Source: Bosea beijingensis
GTDB lineage: Bacteria > Pseudomonadota > Alphaproteobacteria > Rhizobiales > Beijerinckiaceae
Direction: 5' to 3'
Assembly (NCBI RefSeq): GCF_030758975.1
Contig: NZ_CP132359.1
Location: 2,000,811 to 2,064,810 of the forward strand
Length of the DNA: 64,000 nucleotides
This document shows positions 34,571-44,581 of this stretch, in pieces. The position numbers and the translations under genes were made by a program. How positions within the stretch are numbered: the first letter of the stretch is position 1; each line of letters starts with the position of its first letter. Below the pieces are notes generated by a model, which was not told where the DNA came from, ran no database searches, and saw only the letters and a list, made by a program, of their open reading frames with translations.

Positions 34571-37053
34571 GCCATCGCCTCTTCCGTCAGCATCGCTTCT
34601 GCTTCCGCCAGGATCTCGTCCGCCGCCTCGCCATAAACCGCCTCGCGCCCGATCTCGAGCATCACGGAGACGCCGAGCGGCGAGACATGGTCGAGCGGCT
34701 GATGCACGATTCGGCCGCTGATCCGTGTCAGCATCTCACCAAGCCGGCGAATGTCGAGCAGGCCCGTCGCCGCATCGGCCCGCGCTGCCTTGAGCAGGAT
34801 ATGATCGGGCTCGTGCCGGCGCAGCACGTCGTAGACGAGATCGGTCGAGATCGTCACTTGCCGCCCGCTTTTCTCCTGACCGGGGAAGCGGCGTTCGATC
34901 AGCCCGCCGATGATGGCGCAGGAGCGGAAGGTGCGCTTCATCAGCGCCGATTCCGCCATCCAGTCCTCCAGATCGTCGCCGAGCATGTCCTGCGCGAAGA
35001 GCTCGTCGAGATCGAGCGCGCCGCGCGCGATCGCCGCACTCATATCGCCGAGCGTCCAGCAGGCCATGCCGTAATCGTTGCAGACGAAGCCGAGCGGGCG
35101 CATCCGGGCGCGCTCCAGCCGCCGCGTCAGCAGCATGCCGAGCGTCTGGTGGGCAAGGCGGCCCTCGAACGGATAAGCGGCGAGATAGAAGCGTCCGCCG
35201 CGCGGAAAAGTCTCGACCAGAAGCTCGCCGGGCTGGGGCAGGCGCGAGACCCGCTTCTGCGCGTGAAGCCAGGCCGAGACCTCCTCCGGCAGCGTGTGCC
35301 AGAGGCTGGGCGAGGCCAGGATGGCGCGCACGCGGGCGGCGAGGAAGGTCGAGAGCGGGAACTTGCCGCCGTCATAGGAAGGGATCTTCGGATCGGTGCC
35401 AGCAGCGGCGCGCGAGCAGACCGCCTCGTTCTCGACGATCCCCTCGAAGCGAAGCACCTCGCCGGCGAAGATGAAGGTGTCGCCCGGCACCATCGTCTCG
35501 GCGAAATATTCCTCGATTTCGCCGAGCACGCGCCCGCCGCGCGTGATTATGCCAGGCTGGCCAGGTTTGCCGGCGCGCGCCCGGCCGAGCCGGACCTTCA
35601 GCATCGTCGCCTCGACGATCGTGCCGACATTCATGCGGTATTGCTGGATGACGCGGGCATGGCTGGCGCGCCAGAGGCCGGCCTTGTCCTGCCGCAGCTT
35701 GGCGAAGCGCTCGTAGCTCTTCAGCGCATAGCCGCCGGTCGCGACGAAATTGACGACGGCGTCGAAATCCGGGCGGGTGAGATCGGCGTAGGGCGAGGCG
35801 GTGCAAACCTCCTCGTAGAGCGCATCGGCCTGGAACCCATCCGAGCAGGCGACGCCGAGCACGTGCTGGGCGAGCACGTCGAGCGCCCCGATGCGTGGCG
35901 GCGGCGTGTCCTGCGCGGCCTCGTGGACGGCTTCCAGCGCAGCGCGGCACTCCAGCAGCTCGAAGCGGTTGGAAGGCACCAGCAGCGCCTCCGAAGGCTC
36001 GTCCATGCGGTGGTTGGAGCGTCCGATGCGCTGGATCAGGCGGCTCGCCCCTTTGGGAGCTCCGAGATTGACGACGAGGTCGACATCGCCCCAGTCGATG
36101 CCGAGATCGAGCGTCGCGGTGCAGACTACGGCCTTGAGCCGCCCATCCGCCATCGCCGCCTCGACCTTGCGGCGCTGCTGCGCATCGAGCGAGCCGTGAT
36201 GCAGCGCGATCGGCAGGTTGTCGTCGTTGAGGTTCCACAGGGCCTGGAAGGCGAATTCCGCCTGCATGCGCGTGTTGACGAAGACCAGCGTCAGCTTGTG
36301 CGCGCGGATGGCCTGATAGACCTCGGCCATCGCATGCAGGGTCGTATGGCCTGCGATCGGCAGGCGGCGTTCCGTATCGAGGATGCCGATGCGCGGCTTT
36401 GCCCCACCCGCGACGGTGACGAGCCCTGCCGGCGTCTCGGCGCCGCCGAGATAGCGCTGCAGATCGGCAGGCTCGCGCACCGTTGCAGAGAGACCGACCG
36501 CCGAGACCTGCGGCGCCAGCGCTTTCAAGCGCGCGAGATCGAGCGCCAGCAGGTCGCCGCGCTTGGAGGTGACCAGCGCGTGCAATTCGTCGAGCACGAT
36601 GCGGCGCAAGGACGAGAAGAACGGTGCGGCGTCGCGATGCGAGACCAGCAGAGCAAGCTGCTCCGGCGTCGTCAGCAGGATATCGGGCGGGCGCTGGATC
36701 TGGCGGGTGCGCTTGGCGGCGGAGGTATCGCCGGTGCGCGTCTCGATGGTGATCGGGAGATCCATCTCGCGCACGGGCGCTTCGAGATTGCGGGCGATGT
36801 CGACCGCCAGCGCCTTCAGCGGCGAGATATAGAGCGTGTGCAGGCCGTCATGCTTGCCCTCCCGTTCGGCCAGTTCGGCCAGCGAAGGCAGGAAGCCGGC
36901 TAGCGTCTTGCCGGCGCCGGTCGGCGCGACCAGCAGCGTCGAGCGTCCGGCGCGAGCCTCCTCCAGCAGCGCAAGCTGATGCTGCCGCACGCTCCAGCCG
37001 CGGCCAGTGAACCAAGCCTCGAAAGCGGGAGGGAGCGGGGAGGGGGCGACCAT
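34567..37053 (-). CDS. Ligase-associated DNA damage response DEXH-box helicase (Lhr-like)
   Basis: 828-residue superfamily 2 helicase. Motif I is APTGAGKTLAGFLPSLAEL, motif II VLDELHAL, motif III VGLSATVREP and motif VI LIQRIGRSNHR. A long C-terminal part with the Lhr winged-helix region follows, and the length matches the bacterial ligase-associated subfamily rather than full-length Lhr. It is co-transcribed with pdeM. It presumably unwinds or remodels damaged DNA or RNA-DNA for the exonuclease and ligase encoded nearby. Confidence 0.93.
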   Translation of the reverse strand: MVAPSPLPPAFEAWFTGRGWSVRQHQLALLEEARAGRSTLLVAPTGAGKTLAGFLPSLAELAEREGKHDGLHTLYISPLKALAVDIARNLEAPVREMDLPITIETRTGDTSAAKRTRQIQRPPDILLTTPEQLALLVSHRDAAPFFSSLRRIVLDELHALVTSKRGDLLALDLARLKALAPQVSAVGLSATVREPADLQRYLGGAETPAGLVTVAGGAKPRIGILDTERRLPIAGHTTLHAMAEVYQAIRAHKLTLVFVNTRMQAEFAFQALWNLNDDNLPIALHHGSLDAQQRRKVEAAMADGRLKAVVCTATLDLGIDWGDVDLVVNLGAPKGASRLIQRIGRSNHRMDEPSEALLVPSNRFELLECRAALEAVHEAAQDTPPPRIGALDVLAQHVLGVACSDGFQADALYEEVCTASPYADLTRPDFDAVVNFVATGGYALKSYERFAKLRQDKAGLWRASHARVIQQYRMNVGTIVEATMLKVRLGRARAGKPGQPGIITRGGRVLGEIEEYFAETMVPGDTFIFAGEVLRFEGIVENEAVCSRAAAGTDPKIPSYDGGKFPLSTFLAARVRAILASPSLWHTLPEEVSAWLHAQKRVSRLPQPGELLVETFPRGGRFYLAAYPFEGRLAHQTLGMLLTRRLERARMRPLGFVCNDYGMACWTLGDMSAAIARGALDLDELFAQDMLGDDLEDWMAESALMKRTFRSCAIIGGLIERRFPGQEKSGRQVTISTDLVYDVLRRHEPDHILLKAARADAATGLLDIRRLGEMLTRISGRIVHQPLDHVSPLGVSVMLEIGREAVYGEAADEILAEAEAMLTEEAMA

Positions 37054-37287
37054 GCCGGCCGAAGATAGGTGGTCGGGAGGGGGAACGAAAGGGGAATGAA
37101 GCCATTGCTTCAGTCGGTCGGTTCAAAGCGTCAGCGTGTTGCTGTCGTCATGCATCCAAACGCACAGTCGCCGCGTACACCCAATGAGGTGTGGCCCCGC
37201 CTCAAAGCCGCATCTTGGGGCTGACCCGGTCGCGAACACCCCTTTGCGGCCGGGTCTCTCACACCTGATCACCAAGGCTCATTGCCT

Positions 37288-38247
37288 TTACCGCTTCTCC
37301 GCCACGACCAGCAGCCCCGGCACAGGCGCGCCGCGATCCTGCCGCGTGCTGGCGGGCTCGACGAGTACGGGGGGGAGCCCTGCTTCGACCAGCCGCTCCC
37401 TCAGCCAGCTTTCCGCATGCGCGAACCGCCTGTCATCGCCGACCACCACGCCTTCTCCGTCATGGCTCTGGACCGTGAAGGCGAGCAGCCCGTCCGGTTC
37501 CAGCACGCGCGCGCTTTGGGCGAAGCAGGGCGCGAGCTCGCCGAGATAGACGAAGACATCGGCCGCGACGACGAGATCGGCGGAGGCGTCCGGCCGGCTG
37601 GTCAGGAACGCCGTCAGCCCCGCGACGGCGAGCTTGTCGTAGAGCGGCGTGCCGTCGGGTGCGAGCTTGGTCCGTGCGCGCTCGATCATGCGCGGCGAGA
37701 GATCGCAGCCGGCGATGAAGCCGCTCTGCTCGTGGATCGCCTCGCCCATCAGGCCGGTGCCGCAGCCGAGATCGTAGACGATGTCGAACCGGAAGGGCCG
37801 GCCGGCGTTGCTGCAGCAGCGGACGAGTGCCGCCTTCAGCAGGTCGGGCGCGTTGTAATGCAGGGTTTGCGTGAGATGGCTGTCGAAACGGTCGGCATAG
37901 GCGTCGAACAGCGCGCCGGAGAAATTCTCCGAGGTCGCCTGCTCGGCCGGCAAGGCGCCGATGCGGGCGAGGTCGAGCCGCGCGCCGAAATGGTCGTTGG
38001 GGTCGAGGTCGAGGCATTGCCGCCAGGCGGTGGCAGCGTCCTCCTTGTGGCCGAGCGCTTCCTGCGCCAGCCCGTAGAGATGCCAGGCTGCGGTGAAATG
38101 GTAGGCTTGCGACAGCGTCTGGTCGAGAATTTCGACGGCCGCTTGCGCGTCCCCGTCCTTCAGCGCAGCCTCGGCCCAGCCATAGCGGCGGTCGAGCACG
38201 GGGTCGCCGGACGAGGCGAAATGCGTGGTCGAGCCTGTATCGGTCAT
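37288..38247 (-). CDS. TPR-containing class I SAM-dependent methyltransferase
   Basis: 319 residues. The first ~110 residues contain TPR-like helices (AEAALKDGDAQAAVEILDQTL, AWHLYGLAQEALGHKEDAATAWRQCLDLDP). The rest is a Rossmann methyltransferase with motif I DIVYDLGCGTGLMGEAI and a following GCDLSPRMIERARTK. The modification target is unknown. It lies between the helicase and the exonuclease genes and is divergent from the latter by 23 bp. The 234 bp upstream of the helicase start (37054-37287) show no gene. Confidence 0.87.
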   Translation of the reverse strand: MTDTGSTTHFASSGDPVLDRRYGWAEAALKDGDAQAAVEILDQTLSQAYHFTAAWHLYGLAQEALGHKEDAATAWRQCLDLDPNDHFGARLDLARIGALPAEQATSENFSGALFDAYADRFDSHLTQTLHYNAPDLLKAALVRCCSNAGRPFRFDIVYDLGCGTGLMGEAIHEQSGFIAGCDLSPRMIERARTKLAPDGTPLYDKLAVAGLTAFLTSRPDASADLVVAADVFVYLGELAPCFAQSARVLEPDGLLAFTVQSHDGEGVVVGDDRRFAHAESWLRERLVEAGLPPVLVEPASTRQDRGAPVPGLLVVAEKR

Positions 38248-38270
38248 AACTACGGGTCTAGCCGAGGAGT

Positions 38271-39341
38271 GTGACGCTGGCCAGACAAAGCGCCCGCTGG
38301 CGCCCCTCCGAATTGCTGCTGCCGACGCCGGCCGGGCTCTATTGCCCGCCGGCCGATATCCATATCGATCCGGTCCGCCCTGTGGCGCGGGCGCTGATCA
38401 CGCACGGCCATTCCGATCATGCTCGGGCCGGCCATGGTGCCGTGCTGGCGACACGCGAGACCTTGGCCATCATGGCGCTGCGCTATGGCGAGGGTTTTAC
38501 AGGCTCGCAGCAGGTCGCGGTGCCCGGCGAGGCCATCCGCATCGGCGAGGTCGATTTCACCTTCGTGCCCGCCGGCCATGTCCTCGGCTCCGCCCAGATC
38601 GCCGTCGAAAGCCGGGGTCTGCGCATCGTCGCCTCCGGCGACTACAAGCGCGAGCGCGACCCGACCTGTGCCGGCTTCGAGCCCGTGCCTTGCGACATCT
38701 TCATCACCGAGGCGACTTTCGGCCTGCCGGTCTTCCGCCATCCATCGGCGGCGGGGGAGGTGGCAAAGCTCTTGGAATCCGTCAGGCTCTTCCCGGAGCG
38801 TACGCATATCGTCGGCGCTTATTCGCTGGGCAAGGCGCAGCGCGTCATGGCCTTGATCCGCGAGGCCGGCTACAACAGGCCGATCTATATCCATGGCGCC
38901 GTCGAGAAGATCACCGCCTTCTATGCAGCCGAAGGCATCCCGCTTGGCGAGATAAGGCTCGTCTCGGAAACCGATCGCAAGACGCTGGGCGGCGAGATCG
39001 TCATCTGCCCGCCGAGTGCGACGCAGGACTTGTGGGCGCGCCGCTTCCCGGACCCGGTTACCGCCTTCGCATCGGGCTGGATGCGGATCAGGGCGCGGGC
39101 GCGCCAGAAAGGCGTCGAACTGCCGCTCGTCATCTCCGACCATGCCGACTGGGACGACCTGCTCGCGACGATCAAGGAGGTCCAGGCCGGCGAGATCTGG
39201 GTGACACATGGCGAGGCCGACGCGCTCGTCCACTGGTGCGGCACGGCCGGCCTCAAGGCCAAGCCGCTGCATCTCGTCGGCTATGGCGACGAGAACGAGG
39301 CCGATCCGGTCGAGGAGGCGGCTAATGCAGCTTCCGCCTGA
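38271..39341 (+). CDS. Ligase-associated DNA damage response exonuclease (MBL fold)
   Basis: 356-residue metallo-beta-lactamase-fold nuclease of the beta-CASP/SNM1-like kind. The metal motif ALITHGHSDHARAG (HxHxDH) is near residue 45, with the later GHVLGSAQI and the C-terminal SDHADWDDLL and VTHGEADAL. The GTG at 38271 is preceded by a GAGGAG site. It is the repair exonuclease partner of PdeM, the DEXH helicase and the ATP-dependent ligase. The methyltransferase gene is divergent from it. Confidence 0.92.
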   Translation: MTLARQSARWRPSELLLPTPAGLYCPPADIHIDPVRPVARALITHGHSDHARAGHGAVLATRETLAIMALRYGEGFTGSQQVAVPGEAIRIGEVDFTFVPAGHVLGSAQIAVESRGLRIVASGDYKRERDPTCAGFEPVPCDIFITEATFGLPVFRHPSAAGEVAKLLESVRLFPERTHIVGAYSLGKAQRVMALIREAGYNRPIYIHGAVEKITAFYAAEGIPLGEIRLVSETDRKTLGGEIVICPPSATQDLWARRFPDPVTAFASGWMRIRARARQKGVELPLVISDHADWDDLLATIKEVQAGEIWVTHGEADALVHWCGTAGLKAKPLHLVGYGDENEADPVEEAANAASA

Positions 39342-39348
39342 GAGCCGA

Positions 39349-40131
39349 TCAGCGCGAAGCCGCGACGACCGGGCGCGCGGGCGCGGCCATGCCGACCATG
39401 GCATTGGCCATGTCGCGGGCGAGGCAGTCATAGCCCGCATCGCTCATATGGAAACCGTCGGTCCAGAGCGCGGCCTTGAAGGCCTCGGCATCGGAGCGAT
39501 GCCATTCGCGCATCGCGTCGTAGCGCCCGAAGACCGGCACGGCCTCGCGGCGGGCGACCTCGCCGACGGCCTCGACATACTGGCCGTAGCGCTGCGGATC
39601 GCGCACCGAGGGGAAGAACTGCGGATCGAGAATGGTCAGCGCCGGGCCGGAATCGCGGACGAGCGCGATGCCTTCGCCGATCATTGCCTTGAAGGCGTCG
39701 AGATCGCCGCCCCTGACGGCATCGTTGGTGCCGACCTGCCAGATCACCAGGTCGTAGGGACGCGCGGCCAGCGCCGACTTCAGGCGCGCGAGCGTCTGCG
39801 GGGCGGTTTCGCCGCCGATGCCGGCATTCACGATCTCGACCTGCGAGTTCGGCCAGGACTTGGCGAGCAGCGCCTGGAGACGGGCGGGATAGGTCTTGTC
39901 CTTGGCGCTGGCGCCGACGCCTTCGGTCGAGGACGAGCCGATCGCGAGTATCGTCAGCGCCTTGCCCTGCGAGACCTTGGTGGAAAGCGGCGCAAGCCCG
40001 GCGTTCGAGCGCACGATCGGCGTCTCGCGGCAGGAGAAGCTCGCCGCTTGTGCGGGAGCTCCGACCGAAAACGTGGCAGCGATGACAGGCAAGGCAAAGG
40101 CAAGAAACCGCATCGCAGCGCGCATCGGCAT
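39349..40131 (-). CDS. Secreted SGNH/GDSL-type hydrolase
   Basis: 260-residue serine esterase or lipase-like hydrolase with a signal peptide (MRFLAFALPVIAATFSVGAPAQA). Block I is TILAIGSSSTEGVGAS with a GSS variant of the GDS nucleophile motif. Block II Gly is in NAGIGGET, block III is WQVGTNDA and block V is DGFHMSDAGY with the catalytic Asp and His. ATG 40131, 40125 or 40113 are possible starts. It lies on the opposite strand between the repair exonuclease and ligase genes and is probably unrelated to repair. Confidence 0.87.
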   Translation of the reverse strand: MPMRAAMRFLAFALPVIAATFSVGAPAQAASFSCRETPIVRSNAGLAPLSTKVSQGKALTILAIGSSSTEGVGASAKDKTYPARLQALLAKSWPNSQVEIVNAGIGGETAPQTLARLKSALAARPYDLVIWQVGTNDAVRGGDLDAFKAMIGEGIALVRDSGPALTILDPQFFPSVRDPQRYGQYVEAVGEVARREAVPVFGRYDAMREWHRSDAEAFKAALWTDGFHMSDAGYDCLARDMANAMVGMAAPARPVVAASR

Positions 40132-40238
40132 GGCTCTCCCAGCTACTGCGCTGCCGTTAAGGTTTGCTTCATGAACGGTATCTGAACGATGCGCTGCAAC
40201 ACGAACGAACCAGCAGGGTGTGGCGCGGGAGCGACAGC

Positions 40239-41876
40239 ATGAACCGCTTCGCCTGGCTGCTCGATCGGCTCGCTTATGAACCGCGGCGCAATGCCAAGAT
40301 CGCGCTGATTGCCAATTACCTGCGCACCACGCCCGATCCCGATCGCGGCTATGCGCTGGCGGCGATGACCGGCGGCCTCGTATTCCGTAACGCCAAGGCC
40401 GGGCTGATCCGCACCATGATCGCCGAGCGCACCGACCCGGTGCTCTTCGCACTGTCCTATGACTATGTCGGCGATCTCTCGGAGACGGTCGCGCTGATAT
40501 GGCCGGCCCGGCACGGCGCCAACGCGGTGCCGCATCTGCCGGAGGTGGTCGAAAGCCTCCGAGAGGCCGGCAAGACCGATCTGCCGCGTCTCGTCGCCGG
40601 CTGGCTCGATGCGCTCGACGAGACCGGTCGCTGGGCCCTGCTCAAGCTCATCACCGGGGCCTTGCGCATCGGCGTCTCGGCGCGGCTCGCCAAGACGGCG
40701 GCCGCCAGCCTCGGTGGCGTACCACCCGACGAGGTCGAGCAGGTTTGGCATGGGCTGGAGCCGCCCTATGCCGAGCTTTTCGCCTGGCTGGAGGGCAGGG
40801 GCGCCCGGCCCGAGGCGCGTGATCCCGCGCCGTTCCGCCCGGTCATGCTTTCGCATCCGATCGAGGACGACGATTTCGACAAGCTCGACCCGGCCGAATT
40901 CTCTGCCGAATGGAAATGGGACGGCATCCGCGTCCAGGCGGTGAGCGGCCGCAAGGCCGACGGCACTCGCGTGACCCGGCTCTATTCCCGTACCGGCGAG
41001 GATATCGCCGGCGCCTTTCCCGATCTCGTCGAGGAACTGACGATCGACGGCGCGCTCGACGGCGAGTTGCTGGTGATGCGCGAAAGTGCCGTCCAGAGCT
41101 TCAACACCCTCCAGCAGCGGCTCAACCGCAAGACCGTCACGGCGAAGATGCTGGGCGAGTTCCCCGCTCATATCCGCGTGTACGACCTGCTCGTCGACGG
41201 CGAGGAGGATATCCGGAACCTGCCGTTGGAGGAGCGGCGCCAGCGGCTTGAAGCCTTTCTCTCGCGCCTCGCCAGCATCCGCTTCGATCTCTCACCAGTC
41301 ATTCCCTTCGCCTCATGGGACGAACTGACGGCGGCCCGCGCCGATCCGGCCGGGGCCGGGGCGGACGCCGATGCGGAAGCGGTCGAAGGCTGCATGATCA
41401 AGCGTCGTGATTCGCCTTATTTGCCCGGCCGCCCCAAGGGCTATTGGTGGAAATGGAAGCGCGATGCCCGGCTCGTCGACTGCGTGCTGATGTATGCCCA
41501 GCGCGGCCATGGCAAACGCTCCTCCTTCTATTCCGACTATACCTTCGGCGTCTGGCGTGTGGGCGAGGATGGCGGGCAGGAACTGGTGCCGGTCGGCAAG
41601 GCCTATTTCGGCTTCACCGACGAGGAACTGATCGAGATCGACAAATATGTCCGCAAGAACACGCTGAATCGCTTCGGCCCGGTGCGCGAGGTCACGCATG
41701 AGGCTGGGTCCGGCCTCGTCTTTGAAGTCGCCTTCGAGGGCTTGCAGCGCTCGACGCGGCATAAATCCGGTCTGGCCATGCGTTTTCCCCGGATCAACCG
41801 TATCCGCTGGGACAAGCCGCCGCGTGAGGCCGACCATATCGAAGTGCTCGAAGCGCTGTTGCCGACCAATGGTTGA
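40239..41876 (+). CDS. ATP-dependent DNA ligase (ligase-associated cluster type)
   Basis: 545-residue ATP-dependent ligase. The adenylation motif I is EWKWDGIRVQ with the nucleophilic Lys. Further motifs are YSRTGEDI (III), DGALDGELLV (IIIa), EGCMIKRRDSPY (IV) and the C-terminal YWWKWKRD (V). An N-terminal helical DNA-binding domain precedes them. Ku and polymerase/phosphoesterase LigD domains are absent, so this is the bacterial ligase of the PdeM/exonuclease/helicase set, not NHEJ LigD. ATG 40239 has a GGGAG site; the earlier in-frame ATG at 40164 lies in the promoter. Confidence 0.93.
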   Translation: MNRFAWLLDRLAYEPRRNAKIALIANYLRTTPDPDRGYALAAMTGGLVFRNAKAGLIRTMIAERTDPVLFALSYDYVGDLSETVALIWPARHGANAVPHLPEVVESLREAGKTDLPRLVAGWLDALDETGRWALLKLITGALRIGVSARLAKTAAASLGGVPPDEVEQVWHGLEPPYAELFAWLEGRGARPEARDPAPFRPVMLSHPIEDDDFDKLDPAEFSAEWKWDGIRVQAVSGRKADGTRVTRLYSRTGEDIAGAFPDLVEELTIDGALDGELLVMRESAVQSFNTLQQRLNRKTVTAKMLGEFPAHIRVYDLLVDGEEDIRNLPLEERRQRLEAFLSRLASIRFDLSPVIPFASWDELTAARADPAGAGADADAEAVEGCMIKRRDSPYLPGRPKGYWWKWKRDARLVDCVLMYAQRGHGKRSSFYSDYTFGVWRVGEDGGQELVPVGKAYFGFTDEELIEIDKYVRKNTLNRFGPVREVTHEAGSGLVFEVAFEGLQRSTRHKSGLAMRFPRINRIRWDKPPREADHIEVLEALLPTNG

Positions 41877-42023
41877 AGCGGAATGGGTTGCAGCCTTGCG
41901 CTTGCAGTGCTTGTGATGCGCGGCCGGCCTGAGGCAAAATGTCCGGGTCGGACGAATGCACCGGCCCGAAGCGGGACACGCGTTATCGGGCGGGGGACGG
42001 TGCAGGCTTTAAGGAGTGGGGCG

Positions 42024-42704
42024 ATGAGCAAGCAGCCTTCGACGCGGATCGTCATCGCGGACGATCATCCGCTGTTTCGCGGCGCGCTGCGTCAGGCGGT
42101 GTCGAGCGCGCTCGGCGGCGCCGAGGTCAGCGAGGTCGGCTCGCTCGAGGCTTTGACCGAGGCTCTGGCCAGCGGCGGCGATGCCGATCTCGTCCTGCTC
42201 GATTTGACCATGCCGGGCGTGCAGGGTTTTTCCGGTCTGCTCTTCCTGCGCGCCGACCATCCTGAAATCCCGGTCATCGTCGTCTCCGCCAATGATGATC
42301 CGGCGGTGATTCGCCGCTGTATCGAGTTCGGCGCGCTCGGCTTCCTGCCCAAGACCGCGGACGTCGCGCAGATGGGCGAGGCGATCCGCGTCGTGCTCGA
42401 CGGCGGCGTCTGGACGCCGCCCGGCGTCGATCTCTCCGCCCCGGTCGATGCCGAGATCGCCGACATGGTCCGCCGCATGTCGACGCTGACGCCGCAGCAG
42501 GTGCGTGTGCTGATGATGCTGTCGGAGGGACTTCTCAACAAGCAGATCGCCTATGAGCTCGGCGTCTCCGAGGCGACGGTGAAGGCCCATGTCTCGGCGA
42601 TCCTGACCAAGCTCGATGTCGACAGCCGCACGCAGGCCGTAATCGCCGCCTCGAAGATCGCTGGCACCGCCTGGGCTACGGCGGGCGCCTCCGCGACCGC
42701 CTGA
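42024..42704 (+). CDS. NarL/FixJ-type response regulator
   Basis: 226-residue two-component regulator. The receiver domain has Asp13/Asp14 (IADDHPLF), the phosphorylation site Asp60 (LVLLDLTMPG) and the conserved Lys in FLPKTAD. The C-terminal LuxR-type HTH (LTPQQVRVLMMLSEGLLNKQIAYELGVSEATVKAHVSAIL) binds DNA. An AAGGAG site precedes the ATG. No kinase gene is adjacent; the nearest, at 45302-46750, is on the other strand, and pairing is unproven. Confidence 0.92.
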   Translation: MSKQPSTRIVIADDHPLFRGALRQAVSSALGGAEVSEVGSLEALTEALASGGDADLVLLDLTMPGVQGFSGLLFLRADHPEIPVIVVSANDDPAVIRRCIEFGALGFLPKTADVAQMGEAIRVVLDGGVWTPPGVDLSAPVDAEIADMVRRMSTLTPQQVRVLMMLSEGLLNKQIAYELGVSEATVKAHVSAILTKLDVDSRTQAVIAASKIAGTAWATAGASATA

Positions 42705-42777
42705 AGCTATCCGTTCAGTCCCCGTTCAAGCGCGGCCTGTTTCAGGGTAAGACAGCGCGGAAGCGCCCCGGATCGTC

Positions 42778-43062
42778 ATGGGGCGCAACAGGATGACGAT
42801 TGCTTCCATGGAACGGTTTCTCGGCGGCTCGCCTCTCAGCGTCCTCGTCCGCCTGATCTTCATCTCGCTTCTGGTCGGCGCGGCCATGGCCTTTCTCGGC
42901 CTCTCACCGCATAGCCTCTACGAGGCCGCCGCGCGCTTCCTGCGCTCGATCACCGGGCTCGGCTTCGGCGCAGTGCGCGAGCTCGGCCAATGGGTCATCG
43001 CCGGCGCGCTGATCGTCGTGCCGCTCTGGCTGCTGATGCGGCTCTTCGCGGCGCGGAAGTAA
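42778..43062 (+). CDS. Small two-span membrane protein (DUF6460-like)
   Basis: 94 residues with two hydrophobic spans (LSVLVRLIFISLLVGAAMAFLG and WVIAGALIVVPLWLLMRLF) and an amphipathic stretch between them. It resembles the DUF6460 group of small Rhizobiales membrane proteins, function unknown. Starts at 42778, 42793 and 42808 are all possible; the last gives MERFLGG, a natural N-terminus. It is convergent with pyrD. Confidence 0.7.
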   Translation: MGRNRMTIASMERFLGGSPLSVLVRLIFISLLVGAAMAFLGLSPHSLYEAAARFLRSITGLGFGAVRELGQWVIAGALIVVPLWLLMRLFAARK

Positions 43063-43065
43063 GCC

Positions 43066-44154
43066 TCAGAGCCTTTCGCCGCGCGCGATCGCAGCCGCAT
43101 CACGCCCGATCAGGGCGGTCAGGCGCGTGAGGCCGGCGCGCCGTGCCCGCGTAGCGAGGCCGGTTTTGATCTCCTTGGCGAGCCCAGGCCCCTTGAACAC
43201 CATCGCCGAGTAGAACTGCACCAGCGTCGCGCCGGCGCGGATCTTGGCGAAGGCGGTCTCAGCCGAATCGACGCCACCGACGCCGATCAGCGGGAACTGC
43301 CCTTCGACCCGCAGGAAGGCCTCGGCCAGGATGCGGGTCGAGGCGGTGAAGAGCGGCTTGCCGGAAAGCCCGCCGGTCTCAGCCCTGCTGGCACTGCGCA
43401 GGCTGTCCGGGCGCGCGATCGTGGTGTTCGAAACGATCAGCCCGTCGATATTGCGCTTGCGCGCGACGGCGATCATGCCGTCGAGCTCGGGCAGGGTCAG
43501 GTCCGGCGCGATCTTGATCAGGATCGGCGTGCGTTGGCCAACGGTCGCGACCTCATCCCGCGCCGCGAGCGTGCGCGCCACGAGGTCGTCGAGCGCGCTT
43601 TCCGCCTGCAGGTCGCGCAGACCTGGCGTGTTCGGCGAGGAGACATTGATCGTCAGGAAGTCGGCGAGAGGGGCGAGACGGCGCGCCAGCGTCGCATAAT
43701 CGGCGGCGCGGTCTGCCGATTCCTTGTTGGCGCCGAGATTGACGCCGACGAGCCCATTGCGGCGCAGGCGGGCCTGCAGCCGTTTCGCCACCGCCTCCAT
43801 GCCCTCGCTGTTGAGGCCGTAGCGATTGATGACGGCCTCGTCCTCCAGCAAGCGGAAGACGCGGGGGCGGGGGTTGCCGGGTTGCGGCAGCGGCGTCACG
43901 CCACCGACCTCGACGAAGCCGAAGCCGAGCCCCAGCGCGCCGTCGATCGCCTCCGCATTCTTGTCGAAGCCGGCGGCGAGACCGACCGGATTGGAGAAGG
44001 ACAGCCCGAACGCCTCCGTCGCGAGCACGGGATCGTCGGCGCCCGGCTTGAGGGCGGGTGCCGTGGCAAGTGCCGTGACTGACAGGCGATGCGCCGTTTC
44101 CGCATCCATGCGGTGGATCAGCGGCCGGGCGAGGTTGAACAGGCCACCGATCAT
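43066..44154 (-). CDS. pyrD: Dihydroorotate dehydrogenase (quinone), class 2
   Basis: 362-residue flavoenzyme that oxidises dihydroorotate to orotate with ubiquinone at the inner membrane. The N-terminal amphipathic region ([22 protein letters not shown]) marks class 2. FMN and substrate motifs are [28 protein letters not shown] with the catalytic Ser, and [10 protein letters not shown]. It shares 4 bp with the upstream DUF952 gene (ATGA overlap), so these are co-translated. Confidence 0.95.
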   Translation of the reverse strand: MIGGLFNLARPLIHRMDAETAHRLSVTALATAPALKPGADDPVLATEAFGLSFSNPVGLAAGFDKNAEAIDGALGLGFGFVEVGGVTPLPQPGNPRPRVFRLLEDEAVINRYGLNSEGMEAVAKRLQARLRRNGLVGVNLGANKESADRAADYATLARRLAPLADFLTINVSSPNTPGLRDLQAESALDDLVARTLAARDEVATVGQRTPILIKIAPDLTLPELDGMIAVARKRNIDGLIVSNTTIARPDSLRSASRAETGGLSGKPLFTASTRILAEAFLRVEGQFPLIGVGGVDSAETAFAKIRAGATLVQFYSAMVFKGPGLAKEIKTGLATRARRAGLTRLTALIGRDAAAIARGERL

Positions 44155-44495
44155 GCGAGCGTCTCCGGTAGGGTGTGGCTGCCGTCGCCCTTCAGCGGCA
44201 TGGGGGCGATCCAGCGGATCACCTTTGGATCGAGCGGGGCATGGAGATGCGGGAACAGGGCGCCGCCGCGCGACGGCTCGTAGCGCAGGGCCGAACCGAG
44301 GCGCTCATCGTCGATGGCAATGAGCAGGAGCCCGTCCTGTCCGGCGAAATGCTTTGCCGCGGTCTCGGCGACCTGGGTGCCCGTGGAGAAATGAATGAAG
44401 CCGTCGGCGTGATCGACGGGAGCGCCGTCGAAACGGCCCTTGGCCTCGGCTTCCGACCAGAGCGCGGCGGGGCATATCTTGTAGATCAGGGGCAC
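44151..44495 (-). CDS. DUF952 family protein
   Basis: 114-residue protein of the DUF952 family, glutathione-S-transferase-associated small proteins of unknown function. It has [35 protein letters not shown] and the conserved PHLHAPLDP near the end. Translation is coupled to pyrD. The 166 bp up to the divergent S24 gene hold a nested inverted repeat. Confidence 0.87.
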   Translation of the reverse strand: MPLIYKICPAALWSEAEAKGRFDGAPVDHADGFIHFSTGTQVAETAAKHFAGQDGLLLIAIDDERLGSALRYEPSRGGALFPHLHAPLDPKVIRWIAPMPLKGDGSHTLPETLA

Positions 44496-44581
44496 CGGAA
44501 CTCTCGCGCGGACATGTCGATCATCGGCTTAATCACTGGCAGGAGGATTCCGCAAGCCGTTGTCTGATTGCGGCGAGATTC

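Noticed and set aside
34687..36903. 738-codon plus-strand frame
   Set aside because: Antisense to the DEXH helicase, whose motifs are unambiguous.
40239..41876. NHEJ-type LigD ligase
   Set aside because: No polymerase or phosphoesterase domain and no Ku gene nearby; PdeM, exonuclease and DEXH helicase neighbours define the other ligase class.
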